A stretch of DNA of 64,000 bases. It comes from Amycolatopsis jiangsuensis (GTDB lineage: Bacteria > Actinomycetota > Actinomycetes > Mycobacteriales > Pseudonocardiaceae). Location: positions 7,962,501-8,026,500 of the forward strand of contig NZ_JACHMG010000001.1 in assembly GCF_014204865.1 (NCBI RefSeq), written 5' to 3'. The notes beneath the pieces are model-generated. The model saw only the letters and a program-made list of their open reading frames with translations. It was not told the origin of the DNA and did no database searches. This document shows, piece by piece, positions 37,155-44,788 of this stretch. The position numbers were made by a program, and so were the translations under genes. Position 1 is the stretch's first letter. Each line of letters opens with the position of its first letter.

Positions 37155-37765
37155 GCCCGGTGCGGCTGCTGCTGTGGCGGCACGGCGAGACGGACTACAA
37201 CGCCGCCGGCCGCATGCAGGGGCACCTGGACTCCGCGCTGACCCCGGTCGGCTGGAACCAGGCGCGGTTCGCCGTCCCGGCACTGGCCCGGTTCTCGCCG
37301 GAACTGGTGATCGCCTCGGATCTGCGCCGGGCCACCGACACCGCCACCGTGCTCACCGACGCGATCGGCGTGCCGCTGCGGATCGACAAGCGGCTGCGTG
37401 AAACGCACCTGGGCGAATGGCAGGGGATGACCGGCCCGGAAGTCGACGAGGCCTACCCGGGGGACCGCGAGCAGTGGCGCACCGACGCCGCGTGGGCCCC
37501 GCCCGGCGGGGAGTCGCGAGTGGACGTGGCCGAGCGGGCCGGCGAGGTTGTCGACGATCTGCTGTCACCCGCCTCCGACGCGGGCGAGGCAGTGCTGCTG
37601 GCCACGCACGGCGGACTGATCGTCGCGCTCACCGCGAAATTGCTCGGCCTGCCCATCGGGGTCTGGCCGTCGCTGGGCGGGATCATGAACTGCCACTGGG
37701 TCGAATTCGGCCGCCGGGACGGGAAGTGGCGGCTGCACGCGTACAACGCGGGGATCACCGGCTGA
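37151..37765 (+). CDS. gpgP: Histidine phosphatase, probable glucosyl-3-phosphoglycerate phosphatase
   Basis: A 204-residue phosphoglycerate-mutase-fold enzyme. GTG 37151 overlaps the rsfS stop. Catalytic LLWRHGETDYNAAGRMQG, second Arg in SDLRRATDTA, Glu in RETHLGEWQGM, and LLATHGGLIVALT with the second His. By position (rsfS upstream, octT downstream) it is GpgP, which dephosphorylates glucosyl-3-phosphoglycerate in methylglucose lipopolysaccharide synthesis. This specific assignment rests on synteny. Confidence 0.85.
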   Translation: MSPVRLLLWRHGETDYNAAGRMQGHLDSALTPVGWNQARFAVPALARFSPELVIASDLRRATDTATVLTDAIGVPLRIDKRLRETHLGEWQGMTGPEVDEAYPGDREQWRTDAAWAPPGGESRVDVAERAGEVVDDLLSPASDAGEAVLLATHGGLIVALTAKLLGLPIGVWPSLGGIMNCHWVEFGRRDGKWRLHAYNAGITG

Positions 37766-37769
37766 ACCG

Positions 37770-38498
37770 ATGGGCCCGCACCTGCTCGTTTTCGGCGACT
37801 CCCTGAGTTTCCACGGTCCCGAAGGTCCATGCGCCGCGGATGACCCGCGCCTGTGGCCCAACGTCACCGCGAACGCCCTGTCGGGCCGGGCCGATCTGGT
37901 GGCCGGAATCGGCTGGACCGCACGCGACGTGTGGTGGTCTCTCACCGGCGATCCGCGGGTGTGGGCGGATCTCCACCGCGTCGACGCGGTCGTGTTTGCG
38001 ATCGGAAGCATGGACACACTGCCCTCGCCGTTACCCACGTATCTCCGGCAAGGGCTGCGGTATCTGCGGCATGACGGCGTACGTCGTGTCGTGCGCGGCG
38101 CGTACTTGGCTGCGCAGCCGCGGCTGTCTGTCGTGTTGCGCGGACGTCCTCGCGTCCTCCCGGCGCATTTGACGGTCAGCTTTCTCGACCAGTCTGTCGA
38201 AGCGCTGCGCGTGCTACGGCCTGAGCTGCCTGTGTTCGGGATGGTGCCTTCGGTGCACCGCGCGGACGCGTACGGGCGCGTGCATACCGGGCGCGCCGAA
38301 GCTGCCGCTTCGCTTGCTTCGTGGGCCGCGCGGCGCGAAGTGCCATTGCTCGACACGCCCGGCACTGTCGGCGACCACGTACTCAGCGGAGCAGGCAATC
38401 CCGACGGTATGCACTGGGGATGGGCTGGTCACGAGGCGTTCGGTACCGCCATGGCAAAGCTCATCGCGCCGTACCTCGGCTCCGGCGACGTAGGCTGA
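37770..38498 (+). CDS. octT: SGNH-type octanoyltransferase of methylglucose lipopolysaccharide pathway
   Basis: A 242-residue protein with catalytic GDSLSFHGPEGP at the N-terminus, FAIGSMDTLPSPLP as block III and GMHWGWAGHEAFGTAMAK carrying the C-terminal Asp/His region. It matches the M. tuberculosis OctT (Rv2418c) position and motif; OctT acylates diglucosylglycerate. It is cytoplasmic, with no signal peptide. It starts 5 bp after gpgP, so it is in the same transcript. CGT/TAC-rich codon use in the middle differs a little from its neighbours. Confidence 0.82.
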   Translation: MGPHLLVFGDSLSFHGPEGPCAADDPRLWPNVTANALSGRADLVAGIGWTARDVWWSLTGDPRVWADLHRVDAVVFAIGSMDTLPSPLPTYLRQGLRYLRHDGVRRVVRGAYLAAQPRLSVVLRGRPRVLPAHLTVSFLDQSVEALRVLRPELPVFGMVPSVHRADAYGRVHTGRAEAAASLASWAARREVPLLDTPGTVGDHVLSGAGNPDGMHWGWAGHEAFGTAMAKLIAPYLGSGDVG

Positions 38499-38502
38499 CC
38501 GC

Positions 38503-39357
38503 GTGTCGGTCGCCGTGGTCACGGACTCCACCGCCCACCTGCCCGAAGGCTTCGCCGAGCGGCACTCGGTGCGGGTGGTGCCCCTGCACGTCCTGGTCGA
38601 CGGAGTGGCTTCACTCGACGGCGCCGAAACGGGTCCCGCCGCGCTCGCGGAAGCCTTGGGGGAGCGCAAGATCGTCACCACTTCCCGGCCCACTCCCGCG
38701 GAGTTCGCCGCCGAGTTCCGGGCCGCGCTCGAGGCGGGCGCGGACGCCGTGGTGTCGGTGCACCTGTCCCGGGAGTTGTCCGGCACCTGGGAAGCCGCGG
38801 TGATCGCGGCCGAGGAGGTCGGCACCGACCTGGTCCGCGTGGTCGATTCCCGTACCACGGCAATGGGTTTGGGGTTCGCCGCGCTGCGCGCCGCGGCTGT
38901 CGCAGCGGACGGGGCCGGTCCGGCGGATGTCGAAGCCGTCGCGGTGGACGCGGCCCGATGCTCGTCCACGCTGTTCGTGGTGGAAACACTCGAACACCTG
39001 CGTCGCGGCGGTCGGATCGGGCCCGCCGCAGCGTTGCTCGGCACCGCGCTGGCGGTCAAGCCGGTGCTGCACATGTCCGAGGGACGTATTCTGCCGCTCG
39101 AGAAGGTACGCACGATGAACCGGGCGATCGGGCGGCTGGTCGAACTGTCCGTGCGAGCGGCCGGAGCGGGGCCGGTCGAACTGGCGGTGCACCACCTCGC
39201 GTCCCCGGAACGCGCGGTCGAGCTGGCCAACCGGCTCGAGGAAGCGGTACCCGGCTGCGCCGGCGGATGTGTCGTCTCGGAGATCGGCGCGGTGATCGGC
39301 GCACACACCGGTCCCGGTGTGCTCGGCGTCGTGGTGCAGCGGGCGGCGCACTCCTAG
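38503..39357 (+). CDS. DegV family fatty-acid-binding protein
   Basis: A 284-residue protein from GTG 38503 starting SVAVVTDSTAHLPEGFAERH. EDD/DegV fold with TSRPTPAEFAAEF (ligand-binding Thr-Ser), VDSRTTAMGLGFAALRAA and IGAHTGPGVLGVVV. DegV proteins (FakB-like) bind fatty acids; in this neighbourhood an acyl supply for OctT is a reasonable guess. It is 4 bp after octT. Confidence 0.9.
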   Translation: MSVAVVTDSTAHLPEGFAERHSVRVVPLHVLVDGVASLDGAETGPAALAEALGERKIVTTSRPTPAEFAAEFRAALEAGADAVVSVHLSRELSGTWEAAVIAAEEVGTDLVRVVDSRTTAMGLGFAALRAAAVAADGAGPADVEAVAVDAARCSSTLFVVETLEHLRRGGRIGPAAALLGTALAVKPVLHMSEGRILPLEKVRTMNRAIGRLVELSVRAAGAGPVELAVHHLASPERAVELANRLEEAVPGCAGGCVVSEIGAVIGAHTGPGVLGVVVQRAAHS

Positions 39358-39586
39358 CTGCGTGTCCCGGCCAGCACCGAATCGGAACCGGCCGCCTGCC
39401 CAAGCTCGTCATCCGGCAAGACGAGGTGCTGCGTCACCCCCCGGACGTTCATCCCCCGACGCCGCGCGATTCGCCCGCCCGGACCACGGTTGCCGGCCAT
39501 CGTCGTCGACCTCGAGCGGCTGTTCATCGCCGACCTTAAGGACATTGTCTACTAAACAGTTCACTATTCGATGTACAGTCACGTGC

Positions 39587-39967
39587 ATGCTGAACTGCGA
39601 GACGCGGGGTGACGCGCTGGCGCGGCTGGGCCGTGCACTGGCGGATCCGACCCGCTGCCGGATCCTGGTCGCGCTGCTGGACGGCACCAGCTACCCCGGC
39701 GCGCTGGCCGCCGAGCTCGGCTTGTCCCGGTCGAACGTGTCCAACCACCTGGCCTGTCTGCGCGGATGTGGCCTGGTCATCGCCACCTACGAAGGCCGTC
39801 AGGTCCGCTACGCACTCGCCGATCCGCACCTGGCCAAGGCCCTCAACGAGCTGGCCCAGGTAGTGCTCGCCGTCGACACCGCCCAGCCCTGCCTCGACGA
39901 CACTGCCCAGCCCTGCCTCGACGACGCCGAGCAGCTCACCCCGGCCACCGCGAAGGCCACGCGATGA
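39587..39967 (+). CDS. cmtR: ArsR-family Cd/Pb sensor, CmtR-like
   Basis: A 126-residue winged-HTH repressor from ATG 39587. It aligns by eye to M. tuberculosis CmtR: MLNCETRGDALARLGRALAD, DNA-recognition LSRSNVSNHLACLRGCGLV and YEGRQVRYALADPHLAKAL. The CmtR metal ligands Cys57, Cys61 and Cys102 fall at the same numbers here. A 24-bp tandem duplication (39881-39925) repeats TAQPCLDD and adds Cys110. It probably derepresses the overlapping transporter on Cd(II)/Pb(II) binding. The AT-rich upstream region (39541-39585) is the likely operator. Confidence 0.88.
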   Translation: MLNCETRGDALARLGRALADPTRCRILVALLDGTSYPGALAAELGLSRSNVSNHLACLRGCGLVIATYEGRQVRYALADPHLAKALNELAQVVLAVDTAQPCLDDTAQPCLDDAEQLTPATAKATR

Positions 39968-40674
39968 ACGACAAGGCCGCCGACCACGCACTTACCCCGC
40001 TGGCCACGACCACCCCGTCACAGGTGGGTGCCTGTACCGACGACTGCTGCGAGCCCACGCCGGTCGCCGCAATGCTCGACAGCAATCGCCGAATGGTGTT
40101 GAGGCGGCGAGTCCGCTGGTTCGTCGCGGCCACGATCACCTACAACGTCATCGAGGCAGTCATCGCGATCACCGCCGGGTCGAACGCCTCGTCGACCGCG
40201 CTGATCGGTTTCGGGCTCGACTCCGTGATCGAAGTGGCCTCGGCCGCCGCGGTCGCCTGGCAGTTCTCCGGCGCCGACCTTGAAGCTCGCGAACGCGCCG
40301 CGTTGAAAGCCATTGCTCTCTCGTTCTTCGCGCTCGCTGCCTACGTCACCGTCGAGTCGGTCCGCTCTCTGTCCGGCGCCGAGCCGGCCGGGCACTCGAC
40401 GGTCGGAATCGTGCTGGCCGCCGTGTCGCTGCTGGTCATGCCCGGCCTGTCCTACGCCCAACGCCGGGCGGGTCGGGAACTCGGCTCCGCGACCGCCGTC
40501 GCCGACTCCAAGCAAACCTTGCTCTGCACCTACCTTTCCGCGGCCTTGCTCGCCGGCCTGCTGCTCAACAGCCTCTTCGGCTGGTTCTGGGCCGATCCCG
40601 TCGTCGCCCTCCTGATCGCTGCCGTCGCGGTCAAGGAGGGACGCGCAGCCTGGAAAGGCGAACACTGCTGCTGA
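39964..40674 (+). CDS. CDF-like cation efflux transporter
   Basis: A 236-residue membrane protein whose ATG overlaps the cmtR stop. The N-terminus has metal-binding CTDDCCEP, then about six spans, with LIGFGLDSVIEVASAAAVAW and ATAVADSKQTLLCTYLSAAL carrying the D/H-type transport residues of cation diffusion facilitators. The C-terminus ends GEHCC. No cytoplasmic CDF tail domain is present. It is presumably the Cd/Pb or related metal exporter controlled by CmtR. In M. tuberculosis the CmtR partner is a P-type ATPase, so the pairing differs. Confidence 0.82.
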   Translation: MNDKAADHALTPLATTTPSQVGACTDDCCEPTPVAAMLDSNRRMVLRRRVRWFVAATITYNVIEAVIAITAGSNASSTALIGFGLDSVIEVASAAAVAWQFSGADLEARERAALKAIALSFFALAAYVTVESVRSLSGAEPAGHSTVGIVLAAVSLLVMPGLSYAQRRAGRELGSATAVADSKQTLLCTYLSAALLAGLLLNSLFGWFWADPVVALLIAAVAVKEGRAAWKGEHCC

Positions 40675-40777
40675 CTCAGTTCACAGCGGACTCCTCTCGG
40701 ATCGGCCCCTCCAGCCCGGTGAAAGTATGACCGATCGGCACGTCGTGCCTGCGTGATTCCGGGCTCCGCGGACCGAG

Positions 40778-40804
40778 TTGTCCACAAGGGGTGGGTTGTC
40801 CACA
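40778..40804. promoter_or_regulatory. Two perfect DnaA boxes upstream of comEA
   Basis: TTGTCCACA occurs at 40778-40786 and 40796-40804, both on the plus strand, 18 bp apart. It equals the actinomycete DnaA-box consensus. They lie 54-81 bp before the comEA start. Confidence 0.6.
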
Positions 40805-40858
40805 GGTGCGGCGCGATGCCCTCGCCGGAGGGCTGCCCGAGCCGCTAGCGTCGATCGT

Positions 40859-41578
40859 GTGTTCGATCAGTCCGCCCGGGATCCGGGCACCCCCGTCAAC
40901 GCCAGGCTCGCCTGGCTGGCCGACCAGCTGGCCGCGGGCCCGCATACGGTCGGGCCTGGTGGCCGGCTCGTCCGGCGCTGGCTGCCCGGTGGCGGCGCCC
41001 CCGGGCATCCCGGCCTGCCCGCGGTACTCGGCCGCCGGGGCGTGCTCGTCGTGCTTTCCGCGGTGCTCGCCGCCGCGGTGGTGGCCATCGGGTTCGCGGT
41101 GTTCGGTGGATCGCCTGCGGCGGAGGTCGCGCCACCGTTGCCGAGTGCTCGTGCCCAGGTACCTGCGGCTTCGTCGTCATCGTCCTCGGCGAAACTGGTG
41201 GTCAGCGTGATCGGCCACGTGCGAACGCCCGGCCTCGTCACTGTCCCGGGCGGCTCGCGGGTGGCCGATGCGGTGCGCGCCGCCGGTGGAGCGGAGCCGG
41301 GCACCGACCTGTCCGGCCTCAACCTGGCGCGAAAGCTCACCGACGGGGAGCAGTTGGCGGTCGGCCTGCCCGCGGCCCAGACCGCCGCGGCGGGTGCGGG
41401 TGCAGGGGCGGCGCCAGCCAAGGTCGACCTGAACACCGCGACCCCGGATCAGCTCGACACCCTTCCCGGCGTCGGCGAAGTCACCGCGCAGCGCATCGTC
41501 GACTGGCGTACGCAGCACGGCGGCTTCGCGAGCGTCGAGCAGCTTCGCGACGTCGACGGAATCGGGGATGCGACATGA
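40859..41578 (+). CDS. comEA: ComEA DNA-uptake protein, C-terminus replaced by prophage insertion
   Basis: 239 residues from GTG 40859. Cytoplasmic N-terminus, one membrane span (VLVVLSAVLAAAVVAIGFAV), then an SLBB domain (VISVIGHVRTPG-like, VPGGSRVADAVRAAGGAEPG) and a helix-hairpin-helix region (VDLNTATPDQLDTLPGVGEV and AQRIVDWRTQHGGFASVEQL). It should continue about 12-15 residues after GIGDA; instead it ends GIGDAT-stop and a serine integrase gene follows after 18 bp. comEC, expected next, is absent. The last HhH helix is therefore missing, probably disabling DNA binding. Confidence 0.92.
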   Translation: MFDQSARDPGTPVNARLAWLADQLAAGPHTVGPGGRLVRRWLPGGGAPGHPGLPAVLGRRGVLVVLSAVLAAAVVAIGFAVFGGSPAAEVAPPLPSARAQVPAASSSSSSAKLVVSVIGHVRTPGLVTVPGGSRVADAVRAAGGAEPGTDLSGLNLARKLTDGEQLAVGLPAAQTAAAGAGAGAAPAKVDLNTATPDQLDTLPGVGEVTAQRIVDWRTQHGGFASVEQLRDVDGIGDAT

Positions 41579-41596
41579 ACAAGATAACCTACATGC
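41560..41596. other. Left prophage junction (attL) in comEA
   Basis: Host coding sequence (VDGIGD codons) gives way to phage sequence somewhere between about 41560 and 41580. The exact core cannot be fixed without attR or an empty site; serine integrases usually exchange at a 2-bp core. There is no tRNA here. Confidence 0.65.
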
Positions 41597-43132
41597 ATGA
41601 CACCCCGCAAACTGCTTCCGGTCGGCATCCTGCTGCGGATCTCCGACGCGCGAGAGGAGGACACCGCAGGCGTTGAGCGGCAAGAGAAGGATTGCCGATT
41701 GCTCGCCGCGGCACTCAGACCGTCGGGCTACGACGGTGTGGAGATCGTGGCGGTGTACACCGAGAACGACACCTCGGCGTTCAAGCGGAGAAAAGTACGG
41801 CTACCGGACGGGTCGACAGGGCTGCGCGTGATGCGGCCGGAGTTCCGGCGGCTCATTGACGACCTGACCTCGCGCGCGATCCTCGGCGTCGTCGCCTATG
41901 ACCTCGACCGCGTTGCACGTGATCCGCGAGACCTCGAAGATTTGATCGACGCGGTGGAGATGACCCAGGCGTTGACCCGATCGGTGACGGGCTCGCTCGA
42001 CCTGAGCACGGACGCAGGGGTCACGATGGCCCGCGTGATGGTCGCCGTGGCGAACAAATCCAGCCGTGACACGGCTCGCCGGGTGAAGCGCAAGCGCGAG
42101 GAGATGGCCGAGCAAGGGGTGTACGGTGGCGGTGGACGGCGCCGCTACGGCCGGGCCGTTGACCGGAAGACCATCGTGCCCGAAGAGGCCGAGATCATTC
42201 GTGAGTGTGCGCGCCGAGTGCTCGGCGACGACGAACGGGCTCCCGAGTCGTTACGGGCGATTGCGCTCGACTTGACGAGGCGTGGAGTGCCGACCGCGAC
42301 CGGCGCGGTAGACCAGGAGACTGGGAAACTGGTCGGCTGGCAACCTCGGTCGATCCACTCGTGCCTCACCAGCGGCCATATCACTGGGCTGCATACGTTC
42401 CGCGGCGAAGTGGTGGGGGAGGCGGACGATCTCGCGGCGATCCTCGACCGTGAGACCTGGGAGCGGGTGCAGGTCGCCCTGGCGAAGCGGAACCACGGAC
42501 GGGGGCAGCAAGCTCTCCGCAAGTGGCTGAGCGGCCTTTTGCTGTGCTCGGCGTGCGGTCACCGGCTGTACGGCTGGCCGAACCCGAACAAGCGCCTTCG
42601 CCCGGGCGGCCGGTATGCTTGCCCGCCACCGAATACGCCGAAGATCGGCGGCTGTGGCAAAACGGCAGTCGACGCGGAACATGCGCACGATGCGATCGAG
42701 GCCGAAATTTTGGCGTACCTCCGACGACCGGACAATGTCGCCGCGCTGGCCACCACGGTGAGCGCCGACGCCGCAAACCGAGCGCAGCGCGAGGCGCGCG
42801 ACGACGAGCAGCAGCTGAAAGCCGCTGCGGAGATGTGGGCGCGGCGTGAGATCACGCAAGCCGAGTACCTGGTGATGCGACGTGAGATCAGCGACCGCTT
42901 ATCGCAATGGCAGGCGATCATTCGGCAGAGCATGCCGGGGCCGGTGCGGCGCCTGGTGTCCGCGGATTCGATCGAGGACGCGTGGGCAGAGATGCAGCCG
43001 CCGGAGCGACGTGAGGTCGCGCAGGTGATCTATCCGTACGGGATCTTGGTGGTTCCGCCACGGCCAACCCACCGGTTCAAGTTTGACCCGGACCGGTTAG
43101 TGCGGCTCGATCGCCCGTGGCAGTCCAAATGA
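41597..43132 (+). CDS. Large serine recombinase, phage integrase
   Basis: 511 residues. N-terminal resolvase domain with the catalytic Ser16 in LLRISDAREE and VVAYDLDRVARDPRDLEDLI. The recombinase domain follows, then a zinc ribbon (LLCSACGHRLYGWPN, CPPPNTPKIGGCGKT) and a coiled-coil region (ARDDEQQLKAAAEMWARREI), ending in ILVVPPRPTHRFKFDPDRL. No Shine-Dalgarno precedes ATG 41597, and a TAACCT box lies 6 bp upstream, suggesting a leaderless mRNA. It sits at the attL edge as usual for actinophages. Confidence 0.95.
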   Translation: MTPRKLLPVGILLRISDAREEDTAGVERQEKDCRLLAAALRPSGYDGVEIVAVYTENDTSAFKRRKVRLPDGSTGLRVMRPEFRRLIDDLTSRAILGVVAYDLDRVARDPRDLEDLIDAVEMTQALTRSVTGSLDLSTDAGVTMARVMVAVANKSSRDTARRVKRKREEMAEQGVYGGGGRRRYGRAVDRKTIVPEEAEIIRECARRVLGDDERAPESLRAIALDLTRRGVPTATGAVDQETGKLVGWQPRSIHSCLTSGHITGLHTFRGEVVGEADDLAAILDRETWERVQVALAKRNHGRGQQALRKWLSGLLLCSACGHRLYGWPNPNKRLRPGGRYACPPPNTPKIGGCGKTAVDAEHAHDAIEAEILAYLRRPDNVAALATTVSADAANRAQREARDDEQQLKAAAEMWARREITQAEYLVMRREISDRLSQWQAIIRQSMPGPVRRLVSADSIEDAWAEMQPPERREVAQVIYPYGILVVPPRPTHRFKFDPDRLVRLDRPWQSK

Positions 43133-43178
43133 CCGGCAACGGTTTGACCGGGGGAGCGGCCCTCCGCTGCCGTTTCCG

Positions 43179-43475
43179 CTAGCGCACGATACGCAATGGC
43201 GGGCGGGGATCATCGTCAGCATCCCCGCCCGCTGCACGCATGATCGATCGTCGCTCAACGAGGTCGATCCGCCGGACCAGCGCACGCACGATGCGATTTT
43301 GCGCGGACAGGCTGATGGTCGTCACGCCGGAAAGGACCAGTAATGCGATCGACAGATCCCATGCCGCAGGTCTGATCAACTGGGTTCCGACGATCACCAA
43401 GTACGTGGCCTGCACAACCACAAACGCCGCCGACGCGGCAAATCCTGACCACCCCACCCACATGCGATTCGGCAT
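43179..43475 (-). CDS. Small prophage membrane protein
   Basis: 98 residues from ATG 43475 (GGAG 9 nt upstream; ATG 43505 also open). Two hydrophobic spans, GFAASAAFVVVQATYLVIVG and LSIALLVLSGVTTISLS, then a basic tail RIVRALVRRIDLVERRSIMR. It is convergent to the integrase and on the repressor strand, so it is likely expressed in the lysogen; superinfection exclusion is a plausible but untested role. Confidence 0.6.
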   Translation of the reverse strand: MPNRMWVGWSGFAASAAFVVVQATYLVIVGTQLIRPAAWDLSIALLVLSGVTTISLSAQNRIVRALVRRIDLVERRSIMRAAGGDADDDPRPPLRIVR

Positions 43476-43582
43476 GCCCCTCGTCTCCAGTTCTCCCCGA
43501 CCCATGATTCGTACATGTGTTCTAACGGGCAGCTTTCACTGTCCGTTAGCTGGGCCGAACTACCTTCACTCGAACGCCTTAG

Positions 43583-44035
43583 TCACGCGCCAGCTGCCGT
43601 GATCTCGTCGGCCAGCTGGGCGAGCACACCCTGGCGACGGGCGAGGCGCGTCGCCATCTCCAAGGTTTCCTCGGCCTCGGCGTCGTCTCCAGCAGCGCGA
43701 AGCGACGTGGCCAGATCGAGCAGTGTCCGTACCGCGGTGACCGCGTCGACGCTTCCGTCGGCGCGGCGAATCGGCGCGGGCCCAACAAGTCCCGCGGGAT
43801 CGGCTCCGCGAGCGATGGCGTCGATCGCGCCGGCCTGCCACTGCAACGCGTCTTCCAGGCGCCGTTTGTTCGCCGCGCGCATGCGCCGGCCCTGTGCGGC
43901 ATTCCTGAGTGTTTCCCTCGACATGCCGGCGCGCTCGGCCAGCTCGACGAGCGTCAATCCGAGCTGACTGCGCCGGAAGTCGATCCACCAGCCGAGGCTG
44001 CCCTCTGCGTACTCGCTTTCGCCCACGGTCACCAC
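43583..44035 (-). CDS. Prophage repressor-like HTH protein
   Basis: About 150 residues from GTG 44035 (GTG 44032, 44026 possible). HTH: DFRRSQLGLTLVELAERAGM followed by SRETLRNAAQGRRMRAANKR. The C-terminal half is helical with a TPR-like AGDDAEAEETLEMATRLARR segment. It diverges from a Cro-like gene, with repeated operators between them, one only 5 bp from its start. It is probably the lysogeny repressor; no LexA-type cleavage site is seen. Confidence 0.72.
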   Translation of the reverse strand: MVTVGESEYAEGSLGWWIDFRRSQLGLTLVELAERAGMSRETLRNAAQGRRMRAANKRRLEDALQWQAGAIDAIARGADPAGLVGPAPIRRADGSVDAVTAVRTLLDLATSLRAAGDDAEAEETLEMATRLARRQGVLAQLADEITAAGA

Positions 44036-44039
44036 TGTA

Positions 44040-44058
44040 ACGTGGCAAAACTTGGCAT
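44040..44058. promoter_or_regulatory. Operator O1 of prophage switch
   Basis: ACGTGGCAAAACTTGGCAT. It contains TGGCA twice, ten bases apart. It lies directly in front of the repressor start, as expected for autoregulation. Confidence 0.65.
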
Positions 44059-44114
44059 GTCTAGATGTGACAGGCGTCACTTGGCGCGTCGTTTCCGCAT
44101 GTCGTCTCGTTACA

Positions 44115-44133
44115 TCGCCAAGTTCTGCCACGC
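44115..44133. promoter_or_regulatory. Operator O2 of prophage switch (inverted)
   Basis: TCGCCAAGTTCTGCCACGC matches the reverse complement of O1 at 15 of 19 positions. It lies midway between the divergent genes. Confidence 0.65.
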
Positions 44134-44161
44134 GCAGTGACATGTAATGCCACGTCCATCT

Positions 44162-44189
44162 TTGACGACGTGGCAAAGCGGGGCATAAC
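44162..44189 (+). promoter_or_regulatory. Rightward early promoter overlapping operator O3
   Basis: TTGACG (44162-44167), 16-bp spacer, CATAAC (44184-44189), with ATG 10 bp further, implying a leaderless Cro-like mRNA. Operator O3 ACGTGGCAAAGCGGGGCAT (44168-44186; 16/19 identical to O1) fills the spacer, so repressor binding would block it. An inverted repeat TGCCACGTC/GACGTGGCA (44148-44156 / 44167-44175) also spans it. Confidence 0.65.
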
Positions 44190-44198
44190 GTGGCGGCC

Positions 44199-44426
44199 AT
44201 GCGAACGAGAGAGATCGACGGGGACAAGATCCGTCAGGCCCGCGAGGACGCCGGCCTGACTCAGGCCAAGCTCGCCGCGATTCTGCGCATCGCACCTTCG
44301 ACGGTCGGCCACTGGGAGATCGGCAACCGATCGCCTGTCGGCGCCAACTTCCGGGAGCTGTGCAAGACACTGCGCGTCACCCCGGCCGAGCTGACTGTGG
44401 ACGAGCCCAGTGCCACGGCGGCGTGA
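44199..44426 (+). CDS. Cro-like XRE HTH protein
   Basis: 75 residues from ATG 44199. Almost entirely an HTH_3 domain: IRQAREDAGLTQAKLAAILR then IAPSTVGHWEIGNRSPVGAN. It is divergent from the repressor and the first gene of the rightward early operon. It has no Shine-Dalgarno and is probably leaderless from the promoter at 44162-44189. Confidence 0.8.
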   Translation: MRTREIDGDKIRQAREDAGLTQAKLAAILRIAPSTVGHWEIGNRSPVGANFRELCKTLRVTPAELTVDEPSATAA

Positions 44427-44429
44427 GGC

Positions 44430-44585
44430 ATGTCCGGTAAGCGATCCAGTGGCAGTGCCCCCAACCGCTACCCCTGCAATCCGTGCAGCGGCTCAGGGAC
44501 CGTGCCTATCGACCCGAAGGACCGACGCAAGGGCGACCGTCAGTGCCCCACCTGTGAAGGCATGGGAACCGTCGGCGGGACCTGA
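44430..44585 (+). CDS. Mini zinc-finger protein with two DnaJ-type CxxCxGxG motifs
   Basis: 51 residues from ATG 44430, three bases after the Cro-like stop. It has YPCNPCSGSGTV and QCPTCEGMGTV, the repeated CxxCxGxG of DnaJ's zinc domain, separated by a basic linker (DPKDRRKGDR). No J domain. Function unknown; such small proteins are frequent in actinophage early regions. Confidence 0.7.
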   Translation: MSGKRSSGSAPNRYPCNPCSGSGTVPIDPKDRRKGDRQCPTCEGMGTVGGT

Positions 44586-44610
44586 GCGCGCTGATCAGCG
44601 GCTTCGCGAC

Positions 44611-44724
44611 ATGGCCCGCGAACGTGTCGCTGGCTGGCCGCCGCTGACTCCGGAGCAGGCGCGCCGCCTGCTCGCAGTGCTTGCGCCACCGATGCTCACC
44701 ACCCGCGAAAACACTGCCGCATAA
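44611..44724 (+). CDS. Small prophage protein, WPPLTPEQ type
   Basis: 37 residues from ATG 44611. The peptide MARERVAGWPPLTPEQARRL followed by LAVLAPP matches a short motif seen in many actinomycete mobile elements. Function unknown. Confidence 0.5.
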   Translation: MARERVAGWPPLTPEQARRLLAVLAPPMLTTRENTAA

Positions 44725-44788
44725 CGAGAAGCTCGCCCCGTGCGGACACACGGAGCGAGCAAACGACCAGAGAGAAAGGGAGTTCTCC

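Noticed and set aside
39354..39545. 63-codon minus-strand frame between the DegV gene and cmtR
   Set aside because: No recognisable motif or ribosome-binding site; overlaps the degV end.
41560..41600. tRNA gene as the phage attachment site
   Set aside because: No tRNA-like sequence; the junction is in comEA, fitting a serine integrase.
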